Below, one piece after another: positions 25,147 to 33,780 of a stretch of 64,000 bases of DNA. The notes beneath the pieces were generated by a model that saw nothing but the letters and a program-made list of their open reading frames with translations, had not been told where the DNA came from and did no database searches. Where the stretch lies: contig NZ_CP107939.1 of NCBI RefSeq assembly GCF_036046055.1, positions 682,001-746,000 on the forward strand, given 5' to 3'. The translations under genes were made by a program, and so were the position numbers. This DNA is from Nocardia sp. NBC_00403 (GTDB taxonomy: Bacteria > Actinomycetota > Actinomycetes > Mycobacteriales > Mycobacteriaceae). The number at the start of each line of letters is the position of its first letter. The first letter of the stretch is position 1.

Positions 25147-25616
25147 TCAGATTCCAATCCATCATCACGGGTGTTCCTGAGCCTTCTCCAACACGCGAGA
25201 GCTCATTCAACCCAATGGCGGTCTGACCTTCGGGTTCTCCCCGAGCGGTGTGAAGACAGGCACAGCAAATAGAACGGACGTGAGACTAATCGAACCGCCA
25301 TGAAGATGCGAGATGCATTACTAGCCCTGGGAACACGAAGGACTAAGCCTGTCCTTACCTGCAGGAATGTATGGGTCGACGTTTACGGTGGTGGTCGGTA
25401 GTAGACACCGTAGGATTGGTCGAATTTGTGTGACATTCTTCACAGGCAAATTTGGGCTCGAGCCCCTGCATGAGGGGGTTCCGCCCGGCCGGTGATCGCA
25501 CGATGGAGACCAATTGTTACTGGTGGGTAACTTACTGGCGGTTAGGATACGAGCCAACCGAGGCGGCAGATGGCCGCCCTCGACACTCGTGTTGCCTCTA
25601 AAAGAAAGGTCGCGAC
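25147..25616. promoter_or_regulatory. Intergenic region with operator-like palindrome before Fe-S gene
   Basis: No gene is supported in these 470 bp. The 3' part holds GTTAC-N6-GTAAC (25516-25531) followed at once by TTACTGG and a likely -10 box TAGGAT (25543-25548), with AAAGAAAGG as ribosome site before ATG 25617. The palindrome overlapping the promoter is a good repressor-site candidate for the Fe-S reductase gene. Confidence 0.5.
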
Positions 25617-28600
25617 ATGAATGCCCTGACAGTGACGCTGGGCACGATTGGGGCGACGCTCAGCCTCCTGTGTTGGGCGTCGTTCTTCGGCGGCGTGCGG
25701 AATATCGTCCGCGCCATCATGATCGGCCAAGGCGCGCCGGACCGTTGGCGACCGTTCTTCCCTCGCTTCAAGCAGATGCTCGTCGAGTTCATCGCGCACA
25801 CCCGCATGAACAAATTCCGCACCGTCGGCTGGGCGCACTGGCTGGTGATGGTCGGCTTCCTCGGCGGCTTCATGCTGTGGTTCGAGGCATACGGCCAGAC
25901 CTTCGATCCGGAATTCCACTGGCCGATCGTCGGCGGCTGGGCGATCTACCACCTGTGGGACGAGATCCTCGGCATCGGCACCGTGGTCGGCATCTCGGCG
26001 TTGATCATCATCCGTCAGCTCAACCACCCCAGGGTGCCCGAGCGGCTGGCTCGCTTCACCGGCTCGAAGTTCGCACCCGCCTACGTGATCGAATCGATCG
26101 TGCTGCTCGAGGGTCTGGGCATGATCTTCGTGAAGGCGGGCAAGATCGCCGCCTACGGCCACTCGAATCCGGCCACCGACTTCTTCACCAGGCAGGTGGC
26201 CGAGGTGCTGCCCGCGAGCACCACCATGGTCGCGCTGTTCGCGTTCGTGAAGCTGATGTCCGGCATGGCATTCCTGTACCTGGTCGGCCGCAACACCACG
26301 TGGGGTGTCGCGTGGCACCGGTTCTCGGCGTTCCCGAACATCTACTTCAAGCGTGAAGACGACGGCGGCGTCGCGTTGGGTGCGGCCAAGCCGATGATGT
26401 CCAAGGGGCAGCCGGTCGACATGGAGTCGGCCGATCCGGACAACGACACCTTCGGCGCCGGTCGGATCGAGGACTTCTCGTGGAAGGGCTGGCTGGACTT
26501 CACCACCTGCACCGAGTGCGGTCGGTGCCAGTCCCAGTGCCCGGCCTGGAACACCGGCAAACCACTGTCGCCGAAGCTGTTGATCATGTCGTTGCGTGAC
26601 CACGGCTACGCGAAGGCCCCCTACCTGCTGGCCGGCGGCCGCAAGGATATGGGTGGCGACGAGGTCGGTCTCGTCGACGCCGAGGGCAACCCGAACGAGG
26701 GCGCGCTGGCGAAGATTTCTGCGGCGGCCAAGGCCGAGGCCGAGCGGCCCCTGGTCGGAGACATCGAAGCGGGCGGCATCATCGATCCGGAGGTGCTGTG
26801 GTCGTGCACCACCTGCGGCGCGTGCGTCGAGCAATGCCCGGTCGATATCGAGCATGTCGATCACATCATCGATATGCGCCGCTACCAAGTGCTGATCGAG
26901 TCGGAGTTCCCCTCCGAGCTGGCCGGATTGTTCAAGAACCTGGAGAACAAGGGCAACCCGTGGGGTCAGAACTCCAAGGACCGGCTCAACTGGATCAACG
27001 AGATGGACTTCCAGATCCCGGTCTTCGGTAAAGACGCCGACAGCTTCGACGGCTACGAGTACCTGTTCTGGGTCGGCTGCGCGGGCGCCTACGAGGACCG
27101 CGCGAAGAAGACCACCAAGGCCGTGGCCGAACTGCTTGCCACCGCCGGGGTGAAGTTCATGGTGCTCGGTGCGGAGGAAACCTGCACCGGTGACTCCGCA
27201 CGCCGCGCGGGCAACGAATTCCTGTTCCAGCAGTTGGCCGCGCAGAACATCGAGGTGTTGAACTCGGTCTTCGAGGGCGTGGAACAGAGCCGCAAGAAGA
27301 TCGTCGTCACCTGCGCGCACTGCTTCAATGCGCTGAACAACGAATACCCCCAGGTCGGCGGCAACTACGAGGTCGTGCACCACACGCAGCTGCTGAACCG
27401 GCTGGTGCGGGCCAAGCAGTTGATCCCGGTCGCCTCGGTGTCGCAGAACGTCACCTACCACGACCCCTGCTACCTGGGCCGCCACAACAAGGTCTACGAC
27501 GCACCGCGTGAACTGATGGAAGCCTCCGGCTCCACCCTCGTCGAAATGCCACGCCACGGCGAACGTTCCATGTGCTGTGGCGCCGGTGGCGCCCGCATGT
27601 GGATGGAGGAACAGCTCGGCAAGCGCATCAATATCGACCGCGTCGACGAAGCGCTGTCCACCTCGCCGGCCAAGATCGCGACCGGTTGCCCGTTCTGCCG
27701 GGTGATGCTCACCGACGGTGTCACCGCGCGCCAGGAGCAAGGCCAGGGCGAAGGCGTCGAGGTCGTCGACGTCGCGCAGCTCATGCTCGACGCCATCGAC
27801 CGCGTCGACGCGGGCACGTTGACCGAGAACCTGACGGTGGTGCAGAAACCGAAGGCTCCCGTCGTCGAGAAAGTTCCCGAGGCCGAGCCGGAACCGGCCC
27901 CTGTCGCGCAGACCCCTGCAGCGGCCGAGGCCGCGCCCGCGGGTGGCGGCTTGGCGATGAAGGGCCCGGCGAAAGCACCAGGTGGACTGGGCATGAAGGG
28001 CGCCGCGAAGGCACCCGGCGGTGGCCTGTCCATGAAGGGCGCGGCCAAGGCACCCGGCGCCAAGGCATCCGCCGCGGCACCGGCCGAGGCGGCCACCGCG
28101 GCACCCTCCGCACCGGCCAAGGGCCTGGCCATGAAGGGCCCGGCGAAGGCACCCGGCGGCAAGGGCTTGGCCATGAAGGGCGCGGCAAAAGCGCCCGGCG
28201 CCAAGGCCGAATCGGCTCCGGCCGCCGAGGCCGCACCCGCGGCCGAAGCGCCCGCGGCACCCGCAGCACCGGTGAAGGGCCTGGCGATGAAGGGCGGCGG
28301 CAAAGCCCCCGGCCTCGCCATGAAGGGCGCGGCCAAGGCACCGGGTGCCAAGGCTCCCGCGGCACCCGCACCTGCCGAAGCACCGGCGCCCGCCGAAGCT
28401 CCGGAAACAGCGGCCGCCGAACCGGCTTCGGAACCCACCGAAACCAAGCCGACAGCACCGGTCAAGGGCCTCGCCATGAAGTCGGGCTTCAAGCGCCCCG
28501 GCCCCAAGGCGCCAGGCACCGCAGCCGCACCGGCCCCCGCGGCGGCACCGACCGCCGAGACACCGGTGGAATCAGCTCCGGAACCCGAGCAGCCGACCAA

Positions 28601-28694
28601 CGGCAACGGGACCCCCGAAGCCACTCCCCCGGCCGCTAAGCCCGGCGGCCTGGGCTTCAAGTCCGGAGCAAAGGCGCCGGGGCGCAAGAACTGA
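25617..28694 (+). CDS. Membrane Fe-S oxidoreductase with CCG domains and repeat tail
   Basis: A 1025-residue protein, orthologous by build to M. tuberculosis Rv0338c. Residues 1-245 carry several membrane helices like a NarI/HdrE-type subunit. Two 4Fe-4S motifs follow: Cys298, 301, 304, 308 and Cys397, 400, 403, 407. Two CCG domains come next (GCAGAYED, CAHCFNALNNEYP; YHDPCYLGRHNKVYD, SMCCGAGGARMW, CPFCRVM), as in heterodisulfide-reductase and glycolate oxidase subunits. From about residue 745 the tail is low-complexity, with many copies of a GLAMKGxAKAPG-type repeat. It probably passes electrons between a soluble donor and the quinone pool. Donor unknown. Confidence 0.87.
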   Translation: MNALTVTLGTIGATLSLLCWASFFGGVRNIVRAIMIGQGAPDRWRPFFPRFKQMLVEFIAHTRMNKFRTVGWAHWLVMVGFLGGFMLWFEAYGQTFDPEFHWPIVGGWAIYHLWDEILGIGTVVGISALIIIRQLNHPRVPERLARFTGSKFAPAYVIESIVLLEGLGMIFVKAGKIAAYGHSNPATDFFTRQVAEVLPASTTMVALFAFVKLMSGMAFLYLVGRNTTWGVAWHRFSAFPNIYFKREDDGGVALGAAKPMMSKGQPVDMESADPDNDTFGAGRIEDFSWKGWLDFTTCTECGRCQSQCPAWNTGKPLSPKLLIMSLRDHGYAKAPYLLAGGRKDMGGDEVGLVDAEGNPNEGALAKISAAAKAEAERPLVGDIEAGGIIDPEVLWSCTTCGACVEQCPVDIEHVDHIIDMRRYQVLIESEFPSELAGLFKNLENKGNPWGQNSKDRLNWINEMDFQIPVFGKDADSFDGYEYLFWVGCAGAYEDRAKKTTKAVAELLATAGVKFMVLGAEETCTGDSARRAGNEFLFQQLAAQNIEVLNSVFEGVEQSRKKIVVTCAHCFNALNNEYPQVGGNYEVVHHTQLLNRLVRAKQLIPVASVSQNVTYHDPCYLGRHNKVYDAPRELMEASGSTLVEMPRHGERSMCCGAGGARMWMEEQLGKRINIDRVDEALSTSPAKIATGCPFCRVMLTDGVTARQEQGQGEGVEVVDVAQLMLDAIDRVDAGTLTENLTVVQKPKAPVVEKVPEAEPEPAPVAQTPAAAEAAPAGGGLAMKGPAKAPGGLGMKGAAKAPGGGLSMKGAAKAPGAKASAAAPAEAATAAPSAPAKGLAMKGPAKAPGGKGLAMKGAAKAPGAKAESAPAAEAAPAAEAPAAPAAPVKGLAMKGGGKAPGLAMKGAAKAPGAKAPAAPAPAEAPAPAEAPETAAAEPASEPTETKPTAPVKGLAMKSGFKRPGPKAPGTAAAPAPAAAPTAETPVESAPEPEQPTNGNGTPEATPPAAKPGGLGFKSGAKAPGRKN

Positions 28695-28712
28695 CCGGCA
28701 ACTGAACGCGAT

Positions 28713-28740
28713 CGGCCCGGGTCCACAGGGACCCGGGCCG
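28713..28740 (+). terminator. Hairpin after Fe-S reductase gene
   Basis: A perfect 12-bp GC-rich stem CGGCCCGGGTCC with an ACAG loop starts 19 bp after the stop. It has no T-run, as is usual for actinobacterial terminators. Confidence 0.65.
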
Positions 28741-28801
28741 GCGTGGGCTCGGCGGCCTGGTTGCCCGGCCTCAACTGACAATTCTGACTGCCCAGCCCTG
28801 G

Positions 28802-29071
28802 TCAGTCGTCGTAGTGCCCGCCTACCTGCACAACCACTACCTCCGTGTCGGTGACGTAGTAGATCAGTCGATGCTCTTGGGTGATCCGCCGCGACCAATG
28901 ACCTGCCAACTGGTGGCGCAGCGGCTCAGGCTTACCTATCCCTGCGAAAGGGTCGAGCAGCGCGGCCTCGATCATCTTGTTCGCCGCCTTCAGCACCGCA
29001 CGGTCCCGGGCCAGCCACGCTGAATAGCTGCGCCACCCCTGGTCGGTGAACGTCACTTTCCGATCAGGCAC
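28802..29071 (-). CDS. YoeB-type toxin (mRNA endoribonuclease)
   Basis: An 89-residue RelE/YoeB-fold toxin: KVTFTDQGWRSYSAWLARDR, helix NKMIEAALLDPFAGIGKPEP, strand LRHQLAGHWSRRI and the catalytic end EHRLIYYVTD...GGHYDD. YoeB proteins cut mRNA in the ribosomal A site; Glu49, Arg62 or nearby and the C-terminal His-Tyr pair match the usual active site. Start GTG 29071 overlaps the antitoxin stop by 8 bp, normal coupling for this module. The longer ORF extending to 29293 is an artefact of reading through into the antitoxin gene. Confidence 0.9.
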   Translation of the reverse strand: MPDRKVTFTDQGWRSYSAWLARDRAVLKAANKMIEAALLDPFAGIGKPEPLRHQLAGHWSRRITQEHRLIYYVTDTEVVVVQVGGHYDD

Positions 29072-29585
29072 TTGGCTCCCCCGGCGGCACAGCCCTTTCG
29101 CGCAGGTCCGACAGGACCGCCGGCAGTCCTCCATCTGCTGGACGATCCACCCACACCGACACTGGCACGGAATCGAGTGCGGACTTGTACTGGTACAACT
29201 CGTCGAGCAGGTCGCGGCGGACCGAACGATCGTCGGTGGTGCGCAGCTGAGCGAACAGTGTGCGGATTCGCGTAGAGGCTTCGCCCAGCGCACCCGCCAT
29301 ATTCGTGGCGGCCGCTACATCCTCTGCTTCCTTGTCAGGGTCGATGAGGGCGTGAGTCTGGGTACGACCGTCGCGGGCGTCTTGCGCGGACTTCAGCAGT
29401 TCCACGCCTCCGTGGGTCTGGAGTACATACAGCGTCTCCATCAGTGAGTTCCAATCGGACTCGGCGACCAGCACGGCGTTCTCGCCGGACTTGGTGACCA
29501 CTGTCAACGGATCATGATCGTCGTTGACCTGCTGGACCAGTCCGAATAGGTTTTGGCGAACCTTCGAAATCGGTAGCGCGGACAT
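29064..29585 (-). CDS. Phd/YefM antitoxin with long C-terminal extension
   Basis: A 173-residue antitoxin. Residues 1-50 are the Phd/YefM DNA-binding domain (LPISKVRQNLFGLVQQVNDD, then LTVVTKSGENAVLVAESDWN), followed by the toxin-neutralising helix (LMETLYVLQTHGGVELLKSA). The family is normally 75-90 residues; here a further 85-residue helical and mixed domain follows (ALGEASTRIRTLFAQLRTT; LLDELYQYKSALDSV). Start ATG 29585 lies behind AGGAGGTGGAG. It should repress its own operon through the GTAC-box array just upstream and neutralise the YoeB toxin. Confidence 0.85.
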   Translation of the reverse strand: MSALPISKVRQNLFGLVQQVNDDHDPLTVVTKSGENAVLVAESDWNSLMETLYVLQTHGGVELLKSAQDARDGRTQTHALIDPDKEAEDVAAATNMAGALGEASTRIRTLFAQLRTTDDRSVRRDLLDELYQYKSALDSVPVSVWVDRPADGGLPAVLSDLRERAVPPGEPSA

Positions 29586-29602
29586 CTCCACCTCCTGGAA
29601 AA

Positions 29603-29651
29603 AGTCGTACAACATATCGTACGTCACACTCGTACGGGAAGTTGTACGACT
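29603..29651. promoter_or_regulatory. Antitoxin operator: ladder of GTAC boxes
   Basis: A perfect 11-bp inverted repeat, AGTCGTACAAC (29603-29613) and GTTGTACGACT (29641-29651), encloses two TCGTACG boxes (29617-29623 and 29630-29636). The four GTAC cores are spaced about 12-13 bp. This matches the palindromic operator type bound by Phd/YefM antitoxins, here doubled. Confidence 0.75.
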
Positions 29652-29681
29652 ACGTGAGCGAGGACGTCAGCAGGCGGCCAC

Positions 29682-30506
29682 TTAGGACAACCAGTCGTCG
29701 AGGTCGGGGAGTTCGGTCTCGACCTTGCCGGTGAACTGGGGTGGGCGCTTCTGGAGGAAGGACATGACGCCTTCGCGGAGGTCGGCGCTGGAGAAGGCGT
29801 AGGAGATCAGGCGGGCGTCGAGGGTGAACACGTCTTCGGGGGTTTTGTCGCCGGACATGGCGACCAGCCCGCGGCGGATTGCCGCTACCGAGACCGGCGC
29901 GACCTGCGTAGCGAGTTCGGCGGCGAGGGATCGGGCGGCCGGGAGCAGGTCTTCGGGGGCGTGCAGGCTGGTCACCAGGCCCGCGGCCAGTGCTTCTTCG
30001 GCGCCGAAGATTCGGCCGGTGAGCATCCATTCCTTGGCGCGAGCCAGGCCGACGATGCGGGGCAGGAACCAGAGGGAGCCGCCCTCGGGGAAGAGGCCGC
30101 GGCGGGCGAAGACGAAACCGAAGCGTGAATCCTGTGCGGCGAGCCGGAAATCCGCCGCCAGGGTCATGGAAAGGCCGACACCGACCGCCGCGCCCTGCAT
30201 CGCGACGATGACAGGTTTGTTCAGGTTGGTCATCGGGCGCACCACCCTGGTGGACCACTCGACCCACCCCGGCGCGGTGACGTCCTCATCGGAGGCGCCC
30301 GCTGTCAGGTCCATGCCGACGCAGAAGTCCTTGCCGGTGGCGGCGAAGACGACCACGCGGACCTGGTCGTCATGGTCGGCGGCGGTGAAGGCCGCGCCGA
30401 GCTCATCGGCCATCTCGGTGGTGAAGCCGTTGCGGGCATCCGGGCGGTTGAGCGTGATCGTCGCGACGGCATCGGCGACGCTGTAGATGATGGTGTTGTA
30501 GGACAA
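29682..30506 (-). CDS. Enoyl-CoA hydratase/isomerase (crotonase family)
   Basis: A 274-residue crotonase. Visible: ITLNRPDARNGFTTEM, the oxyanion-hole segments GKDFCVGMDL and MQGAAVGVGLSMTLAADFRL, and FGFVFARRGLFPEGGSLWFL. The second active-site glutamate falls at FPEGGS; the first position is a glycine-rich stretch, so it could be a hydratase or isomerase. It lies about 50 bp downstream of the TetR gene on the same strand, so it probably belongs to the same acyl-CoA degradation operon as the two dehydrogenases. The natural acyl substrate is unknown. Confidence 0.88.
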   Translation of the reverse strand: MSYNTIIYSVADAVATITLNRPDARNGFTTEMADELGAAFTAADHDDQVRVVVFAATGKDFCVGMDLTAGASDEDVTAPGWVEWSTRVVRPMTNLNKPVIVAMQGAAVGVGLSMTLAADFRLAAQDSRFGFVFARRGLFPEGGSLWFLPRIVGLARAKEWMLTGRIFGAEEALAAGLVTSLHAPEDLLPAARSLAAELATQVAPVSVAAIRRGLVAMSGDKTPEDVFTLDARLISYAFSSADLREGVMSFLQKRPPQFTGKVETELPDLDDWLS

Positions 30507-30557
30507 TTCGACTCCTGGTCTCTTCGAGCGACTTGCAAGCAGTCGCTAGCGGTGTGA

Positions 30558-31184
30558 TCAGCGCTTGCCGGATGCGGCGGTAACGAGCAGTTCGACCATG
30601 GCCGTCGCCTTGTCCGATCGGGGCGGGTCACCTGTGATGACGTCGCTCCAGACGAAAGCTTCGCCGATGCGGACAATGGCGTAGGCGAGATCGCGTATCT
30701 CGATGCGCGGATCGAGGTCGGGCAGATCGGTCAATCGGGATGCCGCCCAGTCGATCATCCGGCTCTGCACAACGGTGTAGCCCGAGGTGAGCACCCGCAG
30801 ACCGTATTCGGGGTCGTCGGCGACAAATCGTGAGAGCGGTTCGAAGGTGCGCACGGTGTCGGCGAGCCTGCCGAAATTACGGACGAAGCGGTCGAGGGGA
30901 CCGCCGTACCCGCGCGCTTCGACCCGGGTGATCGCGTCGGCGATGATCCGCCAGACCACCTCGCCGATCACCACTTCCCTACTGCCCCACCAGCGGTACA
31001 GCGTCGCGCGACCGATGCCGAGCTCGCGGGCCAGCTGTTGCATGTCAATGCGACGGCCGTCGAGAAACCACCGATGCGCGAGATCGATGACCTCCTCGCG
31101 CGTCGGCTTCGACCGGGCATCGGGTGGTTGTGCGGCAGCCGGTAGCGACTCCTCCCGCACCGATTCCGCCCCGCCGCGGGACAC
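30558..31184 (-). CDS. TetR-family regulator, QsdR-like
   Basis: A 208-residue TetR protein with an atypical helix-turn-helix of the QsdR type: WFLDGRRIDMQQLARELGIG followed by RATLYRWWGSREVVIGEVVW. The ligand domain contains DRFVRNFGRLADTVRTFEPL. Start GTG 31184 has GAGG upstream; only two bases separate it from the stop of the acyl-CoA dehydrogenase, so it is cotranscribed and probably autoregulates the operon, sensing an acyl-CoA or similar. A suitable operator lies before the first gene at 33617-33640. Confidence 0.86.
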   Translation of the reverse strand: MSRGGAESVREESLPAAAQPPDARSKPTREEVIDLAHRWFLDGRRIDMQQLARELGIGRATLYRWWGSREVVIGEVVWRIIADAITRVEARGYGGPLDRFVRNFGRLADTVRTFEPLSRFVADDPEYGLRVLTSGYTVVQSRMIDWAASRLTDLPDLDPRIEIRDLAYAIVRIGEAFVWSDVITGDPPRSDKATAMVELLVTAASGKR

Positions 31185-31186
31185 GG

Positions 31187-32335
31187 TTACGGCCTCGTGA
31201 GTGCTGCGTACCGAGCGAGATGCTGCTCGCTGGAACCGAATTCGCGCTCGATCACGGTAAGCCGCTTGAAATAGTGGCCGATCGCGAGCTCTTCGGTCAT
31301 GCCCATGGCGCCGTGCAGCTGCACCGCGTTCTGACCGATGAACCGTGCCGCACGACCGATGGTGACCTTCGCTGCCGACACCGACCGCGCGCGGTCGGCA
31401 GCGGAAGCGCCGAGCGAATAGACCGCGAGGAACACCGCGGCGACGGCCTGCTCCAGTTCCATATACATGTCGACCATGCGGTGCTGCAGCACCTGGAAGC
31501 TGCCGATCGACACACCGAACTGTTGGCGCTGCTTAGCGTATTCGACGGTGTCCGCGAGCACTTTTCGCATACAGCCGACGGCCTCGGACGCGATGGCCGT
31601 CGTCGCTTCGTCCACGGTCGCTTCGATGTCGTCCCAGGCCGCGCCTTCGGTGCCGAGCAGCGCGTCGCCCGGCAGCCGGAGACCGGTGAAGGTGAGGTCG
31701 GAGCCGACCCTGTCATCGATGGTCCGGTAGGAGTGCACCTCGACACCGGTGGGCGGGTTGGCCGCATCGAATTCCGTGAGGAACAGCGACACACCGGCCT
31801 TGTCGCGCCGGTCGCCCGAGGTGCGGGCAGTGATGAGCAGATGGGTGGCCAGCGGCGCGCTGGTCACCACGGTTTTCGCACCGTCGAGCACCCACGCCTC
31901 ACCATCCCCGCGCGCGCTGGTCGACACGTCGTGGAACGTCGGGCCCGACGTCGGCTCCAGCGCGGCGAAGGCGGTGCGGGCAGCGCCGGACACGATCTGC
32001 CGCAACACTTCCTCGGCCCGCTCACCGCCGGAACGCCCCAGCAGACCGCCGCCGACAACAACCGTGTCGACATACGGTTCGACAACCAGCGCGCGGCCGA
32101 GCTCCTCGGTGATCACCATCAGCTCGATCGGGCCGCCGCCCATGCCGTCGACCCGCTCCGGCAGTGTCGCGCCGAGGATGCCGAGCTCGTCGGCGAAGCC
32201 GCGCCAGAGGGCAGGCTGCCAGCCCGCATCCGATTTTGCGGCGTTGCGGCTCTTCTCCAGTTCGTAGCGGGCGCCGAGGAATCCGGCGACCGCGTCGCGC
32301 AGGAGTTCCTGCTCTTCGGTGAGTGTGAAGTCCAT
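31187..32335 (-). CDS. Acyl-CoA dehydrogenase, partner subunit
   Basis: A 382-residue acyl-CoA dehydrogenase fold: TEEQELLRDAVAGFL at the N-terminus, FAD-binding AVGCMRKVLADTVEYAKQRQ, and VQLHGAMGMTEELAIGHYFK near the end. Its start overlaps the stop of the other dehydrogenase by one base (TGATG), so they are made together. Pairs like this in mycobacteria (FadE26/27, FadE28/29 types) form alpha2-beta2 enzymes with one shared active site. It lacks the usual C-terminal catalytic-loop sequence seen in its partner, supporting the heteromer idea. Substrate unknown, possibly a sterol side chain or branched acyl-CoA. Confidence 0.86.
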   Translation of the reverse strand: MDFTLTEEQELLRDAVAGFLGARYELEKSRNAAKSDAGWQPALWRGFADELGILGATLPERVDGMGGGPIELMVITEELGRALVVEPYVDTVVVGGGLLGRSGGERAEEVLRQIVSGAARTAFAALEPTSGPTFHDVSTSARGDGEAWVLDGAKTVVTSAPLATHLLITARTSGDRRDKAGVSLFLTEFDAANPPTGVEVHSYRTIDDRVGSDLTFTGLRLPGDALLGTEGAAWDDIEATVDEATTAIASEAVGCMRKVLADTVEYAKQRQQFGVSIGSFQVLQHRMVDMYMELEQAVAAVFLAVYSLGASAADRARSVSAAKVTIGRAARFIGQNAVQLHGAMGMTEELAIGHYFKRLTVIEREFGSSEQHLARYAALTRP

Positions 32336-33570
32336 CAGAGCCCCAATGCTGCCTTGGCGAGGATGTTTCGCTGAATTTCGTTGCTACCCGCATAGATCGA
32401 GCCCGCGCGGTCGTTGAAGTAGCGCAATGGTGCGACGGCCTGCCAGTCCTGGCCGCTGCGATAACCGTCCGCGGGCGGAGTGAATTCGGCGATCGGCCCG
32501 CCGGGCTTGGTGGCGTGCGGTTGATAGACACGGCCGCGCGGGCCCGCCGCCTCCAGCGCGAGTTCGGTGATCCGCTGGCTCAGCTCGGTGCCGAGCACCT
32601 TGAGCATGGATGAGGCGGGGCCGGGGTTCTTGCCCTGCGCCATCGCGGAAAGGGTTCGGTATTCCAGGATCTCGAGCACTTCGGTGCGAATCCGCGCGTC
32701 GGCCAGCTTCGCCGCGAACGTCGCGTCGTCGATCAGCGGATTGCCGTCCGGCCCAGGCTGATTCGCCGCCACGTTGGCCACATCCTGCGCCATCACCTGC
32801 AGCCACGGTGACGCCGCGCCGCCGCGTTCGTGCACGAGCAGGTACTTCGCCACCGTCCAGCCGTCGTCGATCTGCCCGAGCACGTTGCCCTTGGGCACCC
32901 GCACATTGTCGAAGAAGACCTGGTTCTGCACCTCCTCGCCGGAGGTCATCACCAGCGGGCGCACCTCGATGCCCGGCGTGGTCATATCGATCAGCAGGAA
33001 TGTGATGCCCTGCTGCTTCTTTCCCGCGCGCGAGGTGCGCACGAGGCAGAAGATCCAATTGGCCTCGGTCGCATGGGTGGTCCAGATCTTGCTGCCGGTG
33101 CAGAGGAAGTCTTCGCCGTCTTCGACCGCCGCCATAGTGAGCGAGGCCAGGTCGGACCCGGCCTCGGGCTCCGAATATCCTTGGCAGAAGAAGATTTCGC
33201 CGGTCAGGATGCGCGGCAGATAGAAAGCCTGCTGCTGCGGGGTGCCGAATGCGACGATCGCGGGCGCCACCATCCTGATCCCCATCGGCGACAGCGTCGG
33301 CGCGCCCGCCAGCGTCGCCTCCCGGTTGAAGATGTAGTGCCGGGTCAGGCTCCAGTCGCACCCGCCGTGCTCGACCGGCCATGCCGGCGCCGCCCACCCT
33401 CGCTCATGCAGGATGCGCTGCCACTCCATGCTCGCCTCGTGGTCCGGATAGACACTCGTCGCCAAGCGCCCGGCCTTGCGCAGTTCGGGCGTCAGCTTCG
33501 CGTCGAGGAATTCCCGCACCTCGTCGCGAAAGGCCAGATCCGCCGCTGACCAGTCGTATTCCATCTGCAC
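32335..33570 (-). CDS. Acyl-CoA dehydrogenase, first gene of operon
   Basis: A 411-residue acyl-CoA dehydrogenase. It shows RGWAAPAWPVEHGG, the FAD-contacting FFCQGYSEPEAGSDLASLTM and WIFCLVRTS, and the terminal loop GSIYAGSNEIQRNILAK. In ordinary members that loop is YEGT, with Glu as catalytic base; here Ala replaces it, as in subunits of heteromeric dehydrogenases where the base is supplied elsewhere. The start is ATG 33570; a second ATG two codons later is possible. It heads an operon with the second dehydrogenase and TetR. Probably flavin-linked alpha,beta-desaturation of an acyl-CoA. Confidence 0.88.
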   Translation of the reverse strand: MQMEYDWSAADLAFRDEVREFLDAKLTPELRKAGRLATSVYPDHEASMEWQRILHERGWAAPAWPVEHGGCDWSLTRHYIFNREATLAGAPTLSPMGIRMVAPAIVAFGTPQQQAFYLPRILTGEIFFCQGYSEPEAGSDLASLTMAAVEDGEDFLCTGSKIWTTHATEANWIFCLVRTSRAGKKQQGITFLLIDMTTPGIEVRPLVMTSGEEVQNQVFFDNVRVPKGNVLGQIDDGWTVAKYLLVHERGGAASPWLQVMAQDVANVAANQPGPDGNPLIDDATFAAKLADARIRTEVLEILEYRTLSAMAQGKNPGPASSMLKVLGTELSQRITELALEAAGPRGRVYQPHATKPGGPIAEFTPPADGYRSGQDWQAVAPLRYFNDRAGSIYAGSNEIQRNILAKAALGL

Positions 33571-33616
33571 TCCCAGAGGTATGCGTCATTGCCGCACCGC
33601 GAGCCCCTAGGCCCAC

Positions 33617-33640
33617 GAGACACAACATACGTCTGTCTCA
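33617..33640. promoter_or_regulatory. Candidate TetR operator upstream of dehydrogenase operon
   Basis: GAGACA (33617-33622) and TGTCTC (33634-33639) form an inverted repeat with an 11-bp spacer, 47 bp upstream of the first dehydrogenase start. Arm length and spacing suit a TetR dimer, and the operon encodes one. Confidence 0.5.
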
Positions 33641-33780
33641 CGTCCGAATCAAACTGAAGTCACCCGCCAGCAGTTCCAATTCGGACAACCCGCGCAATAG
33701 GCGGTACCGGGCGGAGAGGTCTTCTCGACGTTCGACTCAGCCATGTACCGCTCGCCCACAGTCGGGTGAATTCGGCAGAG

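Noticed and set aside
25321..25557. 78-codon minus-strand ORF in the gap before the Fe-S gene
   Set aside because: Overlaps the promoter and operator-like palindrome, has no ribosome site and poor codon use.
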